From: Actinomadura cremea
GTDB taxonomy: Bacteria; Actinomycetota; Actinomycetes; Streptosporangiales; Streptosporangiaceae
Assembly (NCBI RefSeq): GCF_014648495.1
Contig: NZ_BMRF01000001.1
Span: forward strand, 372,001-436,000
Length of the DNA stretch: 64,000 nt
Direction: 5' to 3'
This document shows positions 45,766 to 54,377 of this stretch, in pieces; position 1 is the stretch's first letter, and every line of letters begins with the position of its first letter. The position numbers and the translations under genes were made by a program. The notes beneath the pieces were generated by a model. It did no database searches. It had not been told where the DNA came from and worked only from the letters and a program-made list of their open reading frames with translations.

Positions 45766-47187
45766 TCAGCAGCCGCAGCGTGCGACTTCGGTGGCCAGCC
45801 GGTCGAGCGTCAGCGGGTTCACCCAGCCCTTGCCGTCCCCCAGCATGAACGCGAACGCCAGCAACCGGCCGTCCGCGTCCCGCACGAGCCCGGCGAGCGT
45901 GCTGACGCCCGCGAGCGTCCCCGTCTTGGCCCGGACGACCCCGGCGCCCTCACGGCTGGCCTGGCCGGTGTACCGGGGCGGACTGAGCGTGCCCGAGAAG
46001 CCGGCCACCGGCATGCCCGTGATCGTGGGGCGCAGGTCCGGGTGCTCCGCGTCGGCCGCGAGCGAGACGATCCGGGCGAGCGCGATGGGCGTGATGCGGT
46101 TCTTCGGCGAGAGCCCGCTCCCGTCGTTGACCGTGACGCCCTGGCCGGCACCGAGTTCGGTCAAGACCTGCTGAACCGCCTGTGCGGCCCCCTGGAACGA
46201 CGCAGGAAGCCCCTTCTTCATCGCCACCTGCCGCGCCACCGCCTCGGCCACGTCGTTGTCGCTTTCGGTAAGCAGATACTCCACGAGCACCGACATCGGG
46301 GGCGACTGCACCGACCCCAACTCTTCCGCCCCCTCCGCCGCGACGGTCGTACGTCCCGGCTTGGCGGACACCCCGTTCCTGGTGAGCAACTGCGCGAACT
46401 TCGCCGCCGCCACGGCCGCAGGGTTCGAGACCCTGGCCCGCTTGGTCGGGTCCTGTGGAGCGACCTTCCCCTTGTCCACGGTCAGGGCCGAGACAGGGGC
46501 GACCTCACCGTCGGGTATGTAGTTGGGCTTCCAAGTGGGCGCAGCACCCGGCCCCGGGTACGCGGACACGTCGTAGTCCACCTGGACCTGGCCGACCCCG
46601 GCCTTCTTCAGCGACTCCGCGGTCTGCTTCGCCAGGTCGCCCAGGGACGCGAACTGCGGAGAATCGTCCCCTGGCTTCGCCGGAAGCGCGGTCAGGGTAG
46701 GATCCCCGCCTCCGACCAGTACGACGCCGCCGCCGGCGCCGCGCACGACCCGGGTGGCGATCCGGTGCTCCGGCCCGACCGAGGCCAGTGCCGCCGCCGA
46801 CGTCGCCAGCTTCGTCGTCGAGGCGGGCGTGGCCGGACGGTCGCCGCGGTACTGGAACAGCGTCCGCCCGGTCGCGACGTCGACCACGACGGCGCTGATC
46901 TCGGTGCCCGTGCCGCCGATCGCCCCGGACAGCCGTCCCGCCAGGGCGGAGGCGTCCGGCATGCGGCCCGTGCCCGGCTCGGCGGCCGGGATCTCGACCG
47001 AGGCCCGGACCACGTCCCGCGCCGCCACGCTCGGCGGCTGCGGCGACAGATGCCGGGCGGGTGTGAGTTTCACCACTGCGAGCGCCGCGGTGACCGCGAA
47101 AACATTAAGGAGGGACAGTGACAACAAGACGAGGGCACGGCCCCGTCCAGACACGTCACCGACCCTCTCCCACTCAGCACTCACCAA
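45766..47187 (-). CDS. dacB: D-alanyl-D-alanine carboxypeptidase/endopeptidase (PBP4/DacB type)
   Basis: A 473-residue exported class C low-molecular-weight penicillin-binding protein that trims or hydrolyses peptidoglycan peptide bonds. An N-terminal signal-anchor (ALVLLSLSLLNVFAVTAALAVV) is followed by the catalytic SxxK in PASTTKL (Ser123, Lys126), the SDN motif at 309-311 (TESDNDVAE) and KTG at 421-423 (AKTGTLAG), with the usual large inserted domain between. It is divergent from ppa across a palindromic -10-like element; order dacB/ppa is conserved in actinobacteria. Confidence 0.94.
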   Translation of the reverse strand: MVSAEWERVGDVSGRGRALVLLSLSLLNVFAVTAALAVVKLTPARHLSPQPPSVAARDVVRASVEIPAAEPGTGRMPDASALAGRLSGAIGGTGTEISAVVVDVATGRTLFQYRGDRPATPASTTKLATSAAALASVGPEHRIATRVVRGAGGGVVLVGGGDPTLTALPAKPGDDSPQFASLGDLAKQTAESLKKAGVGQVQVDYDVSAYPGPGAAPTWKPNYIPDGEVAPVSALTVDKGKVAPQDPTKRARVSNPAAVAAAKFAQLLTRNGVSAKPGRTTVAAEGAEELGSVQSPPMSVLVEYLLTESDNDVAEAVARQVAMKKGLPASFQGAAQAVQQVLTELGAGQGVTVNDGSGLSPKNRITPIALARIVSLAADAEHPDLRPTITGMPVAGFSGTLSPPRYTGQASREGAGVVRAKTGTLAGVSTLAGLVRDADGRLLAFAFMLGDGKGWVNPLTLDRLATEVARCGC

Positions 47188-47197
47188 CGTGCGACAT

Positions 47198-47209
47198 CCT
47201 TATATAAGG
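47198..47209. promoter_or_regulatory. Palindromic -10-like element shared by dacB and ppa
   Basis: CCTTATATAAGG is a perfect 12-bp palindrome in GC-rich DNA, 11 bp upstream of the dacB start and 86 bp upstream of the ppa start. It provides a TATA-rich -10-like core in both directions. If used for dacB the leader is extremely short. Confidence 0.5.
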
Positions 47210-47294
47210 GAACACCCACACCGTGGGGGCCGGCCTCGCCCGCACAGACCCCCGAAAGACTATTCACTGCGACGCGCAGGGAGCGGAGGACACC

Positions 47295-47786
47295 TTGGAT
47301 TTCGACGTCACCATTGAGATCCCGAAGGGTCAGCGGAACAAGTACGAGATCGACCACGAGAGCGGCCGCATCCGCCTCGACCGCATGCTCTTCACCTCGA
47401 CGCAGTATCCCGCCGACTACGGGTTCATCGACGACACCCTCGGCGAGGACGGCGACCCCCTGGACGCGCTCGTCCTGCTGCAGGAGCCGACCTTCCCGGG
47501 CTGCCTCATCCGGTGCCGCGCCGTCGGCATGTTCCGGATGACCGACGAGGCCGGTGGTGACGACAAGGTCCTGTGCGTCCCCGCGACCGACCCCCGCATG
47601 GAGCACCTGCGCGACATCCACCACGTTCCGGAGTTCGACCGCCTCGAGATACAGCACTTCTTCGAGGTCTACAAGGACCTGGAGCCCGGCAAGTCCGTCG
47701 AGGGCGCCAGCTGGGTGGGGCGCGTCGAGGCCGAGGTCGAGATCGAGCGGTCCCGCAAGCGCGCGGTGGAGCAGGGCGAGCACTGA
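47295..47786 (+). CDS. ppa: Inorganic pyrophosphatase, family I
   Basis: A 163-residue soluble Mg-dependent enzyme that hydrolyses pyrophosphate. The metal-binding signature is D52-G-D-P-L-D57; [23 protein letters not shown] (core [18 protein letters not shown]) and [12 protein letters not shown] are canonical. The start is a TTG at 47295 with GCGGAGGA ideally spaced upstream; no ATG or GTG gives the standard [12 protein letters not shown] start, and an upstream GTG (47223) would add 24 unrelated residues. Confidence 0.95.
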   Translation: MDFDVTIEIPKGQRNKYEIDHESGRIRLDRMLFTSTQYPADYGFIDDTLGEDGDPLDALVLLQEPTFPGCLIRCRAVGMFRMTDEAGGDDKVLCVPATDPRMEHLRDIHHVPEFDRLEIQHFFEVYKDLEPGKSVEGASWVGRVEAEVEIERSRKRAVEQGEH

Positions 47787-47902
47787 GCCTCACCGAAGGC
47801 ACCGGCAACGCCGGACGGCGCGATCCGCTCCACGCCGTCCGCGCTTCGCCGCCCGCGCGACACGGCCGACCGTGCCAGGCAGTACCGCTCGCCCCGGCTC
47901 AC

Positions 47903-47942
47903 GAGGACCCTTCCGTACTGGACGCCCTACGGGAGGGTCCTC
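47903..47942. terminator. Bidirectional hairpin between ppa and the second NlpC/P60 gene
   Basis: Arms of 15 bp, GAGGACCCTTCCGTA and TACGGGAGGGTCCTC, pair with a single G-U wobble around a 10-nt loop, between two convergent genes. Confidence 0.65.
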
Positions 47943-47964
47943 GCATCGGCGGGCCCGGGTCCGT

Positions 47965-49215
47965 TCACCCGGACGGACGAGTGGCGCCGATGAGGTCGCC
48001 CCGGTGGATGCGCGATACGCGCACCCGCGCACCCGTGTACGGCGCCTCCACCATGCGCCCGTCACCGACGTAGATGCCGACGTGGTGGATGGTTTCCGGG
48101 TCTGACGTGTCGTGGGCGAAGAACACGAGGTCGCCGCGGCGCAGTTCGTCCAGGGGGATGTGGGGTCCGGACGTCCACTGCGTGCCCGTCCAATGGTCGA
48201 GCCGTACACCGGCCTTGTCCCAGGCGTACATCGCGAGACCCGAGCAGTCGAATCCGCGGATCCCGGAGCCGTGCTCGACGCCGGTGCTCGGACCGTCCAC
48301 GGTGCCGCCGCCCCACGAGTAGGGCGTCCCGAGCCACTGCAGGGCCGCACGCGCCGCGACGCCACCCCGCGCGGCGGACGTCCCGTCCTGGCCCCCTTCG
48401 TTCGGCCTTGCGGGTGCAGAACTCGCCTTCTGGGCGGCAGCCTCGGCCAACGAACGCTCCCGCACGCGCTTGAGTTCGGTGGAGCGCGCCTCGGCCGCCC
48501 CCAAGCGGCGCTCCAGCTCGCGTTTCCGGGCCTCAATGCGCTCGATGGACGCCTGCTGCGTCTCCACCGCGTCCTGCGCGCGTCTCCTGGCCTCGTCCGC
48601 GCGGCGGGCCATCGCCGCATGCCCGTCCAGCGCCTCCTGCGCCCGGCGGCGGAACAGGTCCTCGACGGTCTTGGACGCCTCGACCCGGCGGACCATCCCG
48701 GCCCGCCGTTCGGCCAGCATCCGGGCCATGACGGCCCGGTCCATGAAGCCCTGGGGCCCGCCGTCGCCCGCCACCACCGCCGCCATGCGGTGCCGTCCGG
48801 TGCCGTCCCGGTACATCCGGGCCGCGTACGACGCGAGGTCCGCCCGCGCGGCGCCGAGCCGCCGCCCCGCCTCCGCCAGCCGCCGCTGCGCGTCCTGATG
48901 GGCCCGGCGGGCGCGTTCCAGCATCACCCGTTCGCCGTGGTAGCGCTCCACTGCGGCCTGCGCGCCGGCGACGAGCCGGTGCAGCTCACCGTCGGCCTCC
49001 GCCAGTTCGGCCTTCGTGCGGCCGACCGCGGCGGCGCGCTCCCCGACGTCCTCCCGGCTCTGCTCGACGTCCCGCGCACTGGGCCTGGGATCCGCCGCCG
49101 GACGGGCGGCCGAGGCCGGGACCAGCCACGTCATGCCGACCGCGAGACCGGACGAGAGGGCGGCCAGCCGCAGCCCGGCCCCTCTGCCCGGGACGCGGCG
49201 CTCCGCTGCGCACAT
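47965..49215 (-). CDS. Secreted NlpC/P60 peptidoglycan endopeptidase with long coiled coil
   Basis: About 416 residues. A signal peptide (LRLAALSSGLAVGMTWLVPASA) precedes an Ala/Arg/Glu-rich coiled coil spanning about residues 45-270, then a C-terminal NlpC/P60 domain with Cys324 in FDCSGLAMYAW and His378 in HHVGIYVGDG. It is the second such hydrolase in the window and shares the layout, but little sequence outside the catalytic domain, with the one at 8541. ATG 49215 (GGGGGGC upstream) is favoured over a GTG two codons earlier. It lies 99 bp after the ECF-type gene on the same strand. Confidence 0.9.
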   Translation of the reverse strand: MCAAERRVPGRGAGLRLAALSSGLAVGMTWLVPASAARPAADPRPSARDVEQSREDVGERAAAVGRTKAELAEADGELHRLVAGAQAAVERYHGERVMLERARRAHQDAQRRLAEAGRRLGAARADLASYAARMYRDGTGRHRMAAVVAGDGGPQGFMDRAVMARMLAERRAGMVRRVEASKTVEDLFRRRAQEALDGHAAMARRADEARRRAQDAVETQQASIERIEARKRELERRLGAAEARSTELKRVRERSLAEAAAQKASSAPARPNEGGQDGTSAARGGVAARAALQWLGTPYSWGGGTVDGPSTGVEHGSGIRGFDCSGLAMYAWDKAGVRLDHWTGTQWTSGPHIPLDELRRGDLVFFAHDTSDPETIHHVGIYVGDGRMVEAPYTGARVRVSRIHRGDLIGATRPSG

Positions 49216-49314
49216 GAACACGCCCCCCGATGTGCATCACCGTGCGAACAATCGATTACGAAGCGTAGTTCAGTTGATCATCGAGAGATACGTCCCGCGC
49301 AGCGTGGCGGCCGA

Positions 49315-50625
49315 TCACCCGGTCGGTGCCGGGCTCTGCGCGGTCGCGGGCGGGGACGCCGGCTCGTCCGCCGGTACCGGCGTCGGGGACGTGACAGGAG
49401 TGCTTCCCACGGGCGGAGGCGGCTTCGACGGCGGCCGCGCGGAGGGGGACGTGCGCGGCGGCGGCGCGGGAGCACTCGTTGGCGGCAGCGTCGACGCGCC
49501 CCCGCCGGACTCCGAGGGCCCCGTCCCGGTCGAGGTCCGGGGATCCGTTCCCGACTGCCCCGGGGTGGGAGACGTGGTCGCCCCGGGCACCGGAACAGGC
49601 CCGTGCCCGGACGTGACGCCCAGCCTTGGCGCCCACTGGGTGCTTCCCGGTCGCGGACTGGGGTTCGGCCCCACGACCGTCTCGACTCTCTCCGCGTCCT
49701 GTCCGTCGGCGTCGTGGGACGCCCATACGAATCCCCCACCGCCACCGAGCAGAACGACCGTGGCGGCCCCCGCAGTCGCCCACTTCCACCTCCCGCGCGA
49801 CGGGGCGCCATGGGGCGGCGGGCGGTCGCTCTGAACGGGAAAGCCCGCCGCGAAACCACTGATGCCCGTCGCGACGAACAGGCGGTAACCGACGAGTTCA
49901 GGATCCGTGAAGCAACTCACCACACGGAGTTGCAGTTCGTCAGGTGGTGTGACATCTGGCAGGAGACCGAACACCTTGGGCGCCGACACAGAACGGGGGC
50001 GGAACACCCCACACTGCGCGCACCCTTCCGCGTGCTTCAACAGACGACCGTCCACATCCGCCCCGCCGCTTCTTTCCTTCAGCAACGCGGCGCGTTCTGC
50101 ACAGCCGTAGGGTCCTTGCCCCTCGAGCATCTCGGCCGTCAGCGCCTGCTCGAGCTCCTTGTGCGCACGATCGAGCGCCACCTGCACGTTCCCAGGCACG
50201 AGCCCCAGCACGGCGGCCAGTTCGGGGATCGACAGCCCGTGCCGTACATGCAGGTCCAGTACGTCCTGCGAGAGCGGCGAAAGCGCCTGCACGGCATTCC
50301 AGGAGATGAGCCTCTGAACGACGTCCTCCTGGTCGTGGCTCGCCACCGGAGGGTCGGGCGTGCGGCCCTCCGAAGGAGGACGACGCGCGCACTGCAGGCG
50401 CGCAATGGCGTACAGCCACGGCCCGAACAGTTCGGGATCGCGGAGTTTGTCGATGTGCGCTTCCGCCGCGATGAAAGTGTCGCGCAGAGCGACCTGCGCG
50501 TCGTCCCGCGCCTGCGTCCTGAACCAGCAGTACGCGTACAGCCGCTCGGCATAGGCGCTGTAGACCGAGGCCGGCGCGCCCGGTTCCCGCACCCGCAGCG
50601 CCTCGACCAGTTCTTGGTCGTCCAT
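49315..50625 (-). CDS. ECF sigma factor fused to zinc-finger anti-sigma-like segment and membrane anchor
   Basis: A 436-residue fusion. Residues 8-80 are sigma region 2 (YAERLYAYCWFRTQARDDAQVALRDTF, in part RLYAYCWFRTQARDDAQVAL); 112-165 are region 4 with HTH LSIPELAAVLGLVPGNVQVAL; residues 198-205 read H-AEG-C-AQ-C, the HxxxCxxC zinc motif of ZAS anti-sigma factors; 283-302 is a membrane helix; the rest is a Pro/Ser/Thr-rich extracytoplasmic tail. ECF groups with such built-in anti-sigma regions (ECF52/53-like) are known in actinobacteria. Regulated release by proteolysis is a plausible but unproven model. ATG 50625 is chosen from domain position. Confidence 0.82.
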   Translation of the reverse strand: MDDQELVEALRVREPGAPASVYSAYAERLYAYCWFRTQARDDAQVALRDTFIAAEAHIDKLRDPELFGPWLYAIARLQCARRPPSEGRTPDPPVASHDQEDVVQRLISWNAVQALSPLSQDVLDLHVRHGLSIPELAAVLGLVPGNVQVALDRAHKELEQALTAEMLEGQGPYGCAERAALLKERSGGADVDGRLLKHAEGCAQCGVFRPRSVSAPKVFGLLPDVTPPDELQLRVVSCFTDPELVGYRLFVATGISGFAAGFPVQSDRPPPHGAPSRGRWKWATAGAATVVLLGGGGGFVWASHDADGQDAERVETVVGPNPSPRPGSTQWAPRLGVTSGHGPVPVPGATTSPTPGQSGTDPRTSTGTGPSESGGGASTLPPTSAPAPPPRTSPSARPPSKPPPPVGSTPVTSPTPVPADEPASPPATAQSPAPTG

Positions 50626-50789
50626 GACTGAAAGGTAGGGGCTCCGAGGTTCATTTACCGGCGAATTCACAAGTTTGAACACGTCACCGAACTCAATTTG
50701 GCGAACATTATTTCACGGTTTCACTTTTGCGAAAGAAATACTATTTGATCCACTTTGTCCACTGGCGGCGCGTCACCGAGAGATCAACT
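50626..50789. promoter_or_regulatory. AT-rich divergent promoter region
   Basis: The patch from about 50640 to 50760 (TTTGGCGAACATTATTTCAC, TACTATTTGATCC) is far AT-richer than the window average and lies between the ECF and MerR genes, so promoters for both directions are expected here. AT-richness also makes it a likely Lsr2 target. Confidence 0.45.
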
Positions 50790-50814
50790 TGACACTGTCA
50801 CGATGACACTGTCA
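50790..50814. promoter_or_regulatory. Tandem TGACACTGTCA palindromes, MerR-gene operator
   Basis: TGACA-C-TGTCA occurs at 50790-50800 and again at 50804-50814, 14 bp apart, ending 10 bp before the MerR-family ATG. The first copy overlaps a TTGACA -35 (50789-50794). This fits autoregulation by the MerR protein. Confidence 0.55.
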
Positions 50815-50824
50815 TCATCACCTC

Positions 50825-51400
50825 ATGGACGGGACCTGGACGATCGGCGAGCTGGCGGAACGCGCCGCCGCGGCGCTCGCCGCGGGCGACGCCGCGCCGG
50901 TCAGCGGCCGGGTCCGCGACGTGCCGAACGAGCGGCTGATCCGCTGGTACACCACGATCGGCCTCGTCGACCCTCCGCAGGGCCGCCGCGGCCGTACCGC
51001 CCTCTACGGCCGCCGGCACCTGCTCCAGCTCGTCGCGGTGAAGCGCCGCCAGGCCACCGGCCGGTCGATCGCCGAGATCCAGGTCGAACTCGCCGCCGCC
51101 ACCGACGAGGCGCTGGAACGGATCGCCGCCCTGCCGCCCGAAGGCGACACCCGCGGCTTCTGGCGCGAACGCCCCGACGTCTCCCACCGTCCCGCCACCG
51201 TGGCGGGCTACCGCGCACCGCACGCGGCGGTCGTCCAGGGCGTCCGCCTCGCCCCCGACCTCACCCTCCTGCTGGAGGTGCCCGCCCTGACCGACGCCGA
51301 CCTCACCGCCATCGAGTCGGCCGCCCGGCCGTTCCTGGACGAACTACACCGCCGCGGCCTCATCGCCGATCCCGTCGCCCCTCCCCGGAGGTCCCAGTGA
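50825..51400 (+). CDS. MerR family transcriptional regulator
   Basis: A 191-residue regulator. The MerR winged helix is TWTIGELAERAAAAL...VPNERLIRWYTTIGLVDPPQGRRGRTALYGRRHLLQLVAVKRRQA (core RLIRWYTTIGLVDPPQGRRG), with IRWYTTIGL in place of the usual RYYE. No metal-binding cysteines are seen in the C-terminal part, which is a helical segment and a short effector-like domain. It overlaps the VIT/VWA gene by 4 nt (GTGA), so the two form a regulatory-effector pair. Tandem palindromes lie immediately upstream. Confidence 0.85.
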   Translation: MDGTWTIGELAERAAAALAAGDAAPVSGRVRDVPNERLIRWYTTIGLVDPPQGRRGRTALYGRRHLLQLVAVKRRQATGRSIAEIQVELAAATDEALERIAALPPEGDTRGFWRERPDVSHRPATVAGYRAPHAAVVQGVRLAPDLTLLLEVPALTDADLTAIESAARPFLDELHRRGLIADPVAPPRRSQ

Positions 51401-53736
51401 CAGTGCGCATCCACGAACTGCCCGACGCAGCGCAAGACCCCCGCGACGGCGGGCTCGGCGCGCTCAGCACCGACAAGGGCAACCTGCCGCTCGACAGTGT
51501 CGACGTGCAGGCGACCATCACCGGCCCGGTCGCCGGCATCGACCTCACCCAGGGCTTCCACAACCCGTTCGACGTCCCGCTCGAAGCGACGTACATCTTC
51601 CCCCTCCCCGACCGCGCGGCCGTCACCGCGCTGCGGATGGAATCGGCCGACCGGGTCGTCGAGGGAACCCTGAAGGAGCGCGAGCAGGCCAGGCGCGACT
51701 ACGACGCCGCGATCGCCTCCGGCAGGCGAGCCGCGATCGCCGAAGAGGACCGCCCCGACGTCTTCACCATGCGGGTCGGCAACATCCCGCCGGGCGAACG
51801 CGTCACGATCAAGCTCCGGCTGAACCAGCCGCTCGCCCGCGACTCCGCGACCGAGTCGGCCTTCCGCTTCCCGCTCGTGGTGGCCCCCCGCTACATCCCG
51901 GGCGCACCCCTGGACGACGAACGCGCCGGGTCCGGGACGTCCGACGACACCGACGCCGTCCCCGACGCCTCCCGGATCAGCCCGCCGGTCCTGCTGCCCG
52001 GCTTCCCCAACCCGGTCCGCCTGTCCGTCCAGGTCGACATCGACCCCGCGGGCCTGCCGCTCACCGAGATCGGTTCCGCCCTGCACGTCGTGTCCGAAGA
52101 GACCGAGGAAGGCCGCACGACGGTCCGCCTGCGGCCGGGCGAACGGCTGAACCGCGACTTCGTCCTCCGCCTCCGCTACGCCGAACGGGAGAGCGCGTCC
52201 CTCGCCCTCGCCCCGGACGACACCGGCGACGAGGGCACCTTCACCCTCACCGTGCTCCCCTCCGAGAAGGCCCGCCCCCGGCCGCGCGACGTCGTCCTCA
52301 TCCTCGACCGCTCCGGCAGCATGCAGGGCTGGAAGATCGTCGCCGCCCGGCGGGCCGCAGCCCGGATCGTCGACACCCTCCGCACCGAGGACAGGTTCGC
52401 CGTCCTCTCCTTCGACAACGTCATCACGCGCCCCCGCGGCCTCGACCCCTCGCTCTGCGCGGGCACCGACCGCAACCGGTTCCGCGCCGTCGAGCACCTC
52501 GCCTCGCTCGAGGCCCGCGGCGGCACCGAGATGCTCGCACCGCTCGTCGAGGGCTGCGCCCTGCTCGACGACCCCGCCCGCGACCGCGTCCTCGTCCTCA
52601 TCACCGACGGCCAGGTCGGCAACGAGGACCAGATCATCGCCCGCCTCGGCCCCCGGATCCGGGACGTCCGGGTGCACACCATCGGCATCGACCGGGCCGT
52701 CAACGCCGGTTTCCTCAACCGGCTCGCCGGCCTCGGCGGCGGCCACTGCGAACTCGTCGAATCCGAGGACCGCCTTGACGAGGCCCTGGAGGACCTCCAC
52801 AACCGAATCGCCACCCCGATCGCGTCCAAGCTGGAGCTGTCCGGAGACCTGGACATCATCCCCGGCTCGGTGGCCCCCGCCCGCCTCGGCGCCCTCTTCC
52901 CCGGCGTCCCCCTCGTGGTCTCGGGCCGCTACCGCGGCTCCGGTTCCCTCAGCATCCACGGCACCACGGCCGAAGGCACGGCGTGGCGGCAGAGCCCGGC
53001 CGCAGTCCGCACCACCGACCGTGCCGCCACGGCGCTGTGGGCCCGCGCGCACCTCCGCGACCTGGAAGACCGCTACACCGTCGGCGAGAACCTGGAGGAA
53101 CGCGTCGTCGACACGTCCCTGCGGTTCGGCGTCCTCTGCCGCTTCACCGCGTTCGTCGCCGTGGACACCCGCGTCACCACCACCGGCACACCGCACAGGG
53201 TCGTCCAGCCGACGGAGTCACCATCGGGCTGGGGCCGCGACCGCCTCGAACTCCACGACGACCTCGACCTCCCCGACTTCCTCGGCGGCGCGCCCTCCCC
53301 CCGGATGCCCGCAGCCGCCCCGCCCCCCATGGGCGCCTCCCGTCCTCTCGGACGCCGCGCCGCCTTCGCCCGTCCGGCCGCCCCCGCCCCCGCCCCCGCC
53401 CCCGCAGCCGCGCCCGCGCCCGCGCCCGCCGGTCGAGCCGCACCCGCCAGGGACGACCTCGCAAAGGCGCTCGACCGCCTCCATACCGTCCCCGACACCC
53501 ACCACGACCGCCTCACCCACCTCCGCGACGAACTCCTCCCCGCACTGGACGCGATCGTCCGCCGCATGGAGGCGCAATCCCAGGACACCACCCCCCTGGC
53601 CGCACTCCGCGACGCCCTGCAGGCGCTCACCTCCACGTCGTCCGAGGAGGAGGTCCGAACCCTTTGGGCCCGCGCCGTCCAGACCCTGTCCGACCTCACC
53701 CCTCGACGCCCCTTCTGGAAGCGCGGCAAACCATGA
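51397..53736 (+). CDS. VIT and VWA domain-containing protein
   Basis: A 779-residue protein. Residues 25-145 form a VIT (vault/inter-alpha-trypsin) domain (QGFHNPFDVPLEATYIFPLPDRAAVTALRM, in part FHNPFDVPLEATYIFPLP); residues 298-470 form a VWA domain with the MIDAS DRSGS at 304-308 and conserved Thr and Asp further on (LITDGQVGNED). A Pro/Ala-rich hinge (about 630-690) leads to a C-terminal helical region. There is no signal peptide, so it is cytoplasmic or surface-associated by other means. GTG 51397 follows GGAGG. Function unknown; the MIDAS implies metal-dependent protein binding. Always paired with a MerR regulator here. Confidence 0.88.
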   Translation: MTVRIHELPDAAQDPRDGGLGALSTDKGNLPLDSVDVQATITGPVAGIDLTQGFHNPFDVPLEATYIFPLPDRAAVTALRMESADRVVEGTLKEREQARRDYDAAIASGRRAAIAEEDRPDVFTMRVGNIPPGERVTIKLRLNQPLARDSATESAFRFPLVVAPRYIPGAPLDDERAGSGTSDDTDAVPDASRISPPVLLPGFPNPVRLSVQVDIDPAGLPLTEIGSALHVVSEETEEGRTTVRLRPGERLNRDFVLRLRYAERESASLALAPDDTGDEGTFTLTVLPSEKARPRPRDVVLILDRSGSMQGWKIVAARRAAARIVDTLRTEDRFAVLSFDNVITRPRGLDPSLCAGTDRNRFRAVEHLASLEARGGTEMLAPLVEGCALLDDPARDRVLVLITDGQVGNEDQIIARLGPRIRDVRVHTIGIDRAVNAGFLNRLAGLGGGHCELVESEDRLDEALEDLHNRIATPIASKLELSGDLDIIPGSVAPARLGALFPGVPLVVSGRYRGSGSLSIHGTTAEGTAWRQSPAAVRTTDRAATALWARAHLRDLEDRYTVGENLEERVVDTSLRFGVLCRFTAFVAVDTRVTTTGTPHRVVQPTESPSGWGRDRLELHDDLDLPDFLGGAPSPRMPAAAPPPMGASRPLGRRAAFARPAAPAPAPAPAAAPAPAPAGRAAPARDDLAKALDRLHTVPDTHHDRLTHLRDELLPALDAIVRRMEAQSQDTTPLAALRDALQALTSTSSEEEVRTLWARAVQTLSDLTPRRPFWKRGKP

Positions 53737-54321
53737 CCGCCCGTCCCCGCCCTCTGGCAGCGCCGTCGGGGCCGGATCGGCGTGGACGAGCCGACGTTCG
53801 TCGCCGATCCGGCCGGTATGGCGGTGGTGGTCGAGGCCGACCGGCGCGGCGGCCTGTTCGGCTCGACCGACCAGATCCTCCGCCTCCGGATCGGCCACCC
53901 GGAGGCGGTCGAGCTCGACCGACGAGAGACGACGCCGCACGGCGCGCCGTCCGCAGCCGACCCGCTCGTCCGCTCCGGTCCGCTCCGCGCCGGTCCGCGC
54001 CGGTCCGCTCCGCGCCGGTCGGTCCGCGCCGGTCGGTCCGCGCCGGTCCGCGCTCACGGAGGCGACCATTCACGGGTCGCCTGCGCAAGGGCGGCCGTCC
54101 ATAGCGACGCTGTCCAAAGCGGGCCAAAGGCGGCGCCGTCCAGAGCAGCGGCATCCAAGCCGGCGGACGCCTCGGCAAGGGGTGGGCGTCTACCCGCGCT
54201 CGGCGGTTCAGCAGGCCGAGCCGTGCCTCAGCCTGGTGGTCATCGCCGGGCGAGCCCCCTCGTCCGGCTTTGACCACCAGACCGTCAGTCCGAGGCGGCA
54301 AGGCGGTCGGGGAAGAACGCG
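53737..54321. other. Low-complexity intergenic stretch with a possible gene remnant
   Basis: From GTG 53782 about 50 codons (VDEPTFVADPAGMAVVVEAD..., ending LDRRE) have codon use like a real gene and then break down into a simple-sequence tract, so this may be a truncated gene. At 53975-54055 the decamer CCGCGCCGGT and variants recur. At 54233-54242 and 54271-54280 CTGGTGGTCA and its reverse complement form a stem with a 28-nt loop. No complete gene is supported. Confidence 0.35.
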
Positions 54322-54372
54322 CGGCGAGCGGCGTGGAGGCGGTGCGACGCACCGCCTCCACGCCGCTCGCCG
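54322..54372. terminator. 51-bp near-perfect palindrome at the 3' end of the MFS gene
   Basis: Arms of 25 bp (from CGGCGAGCGGCGTGG... at 54322-54346 and its exact reverse complement at 54348-54372) flank a single A. It starts 6 nt past the MFS stop codon on the minus strand. Long perfect stems of this kind act as terminators in actinomycetes and could work in both directions. Confidence 0.7.
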
Positions 54373-54377
54373 GCTGC

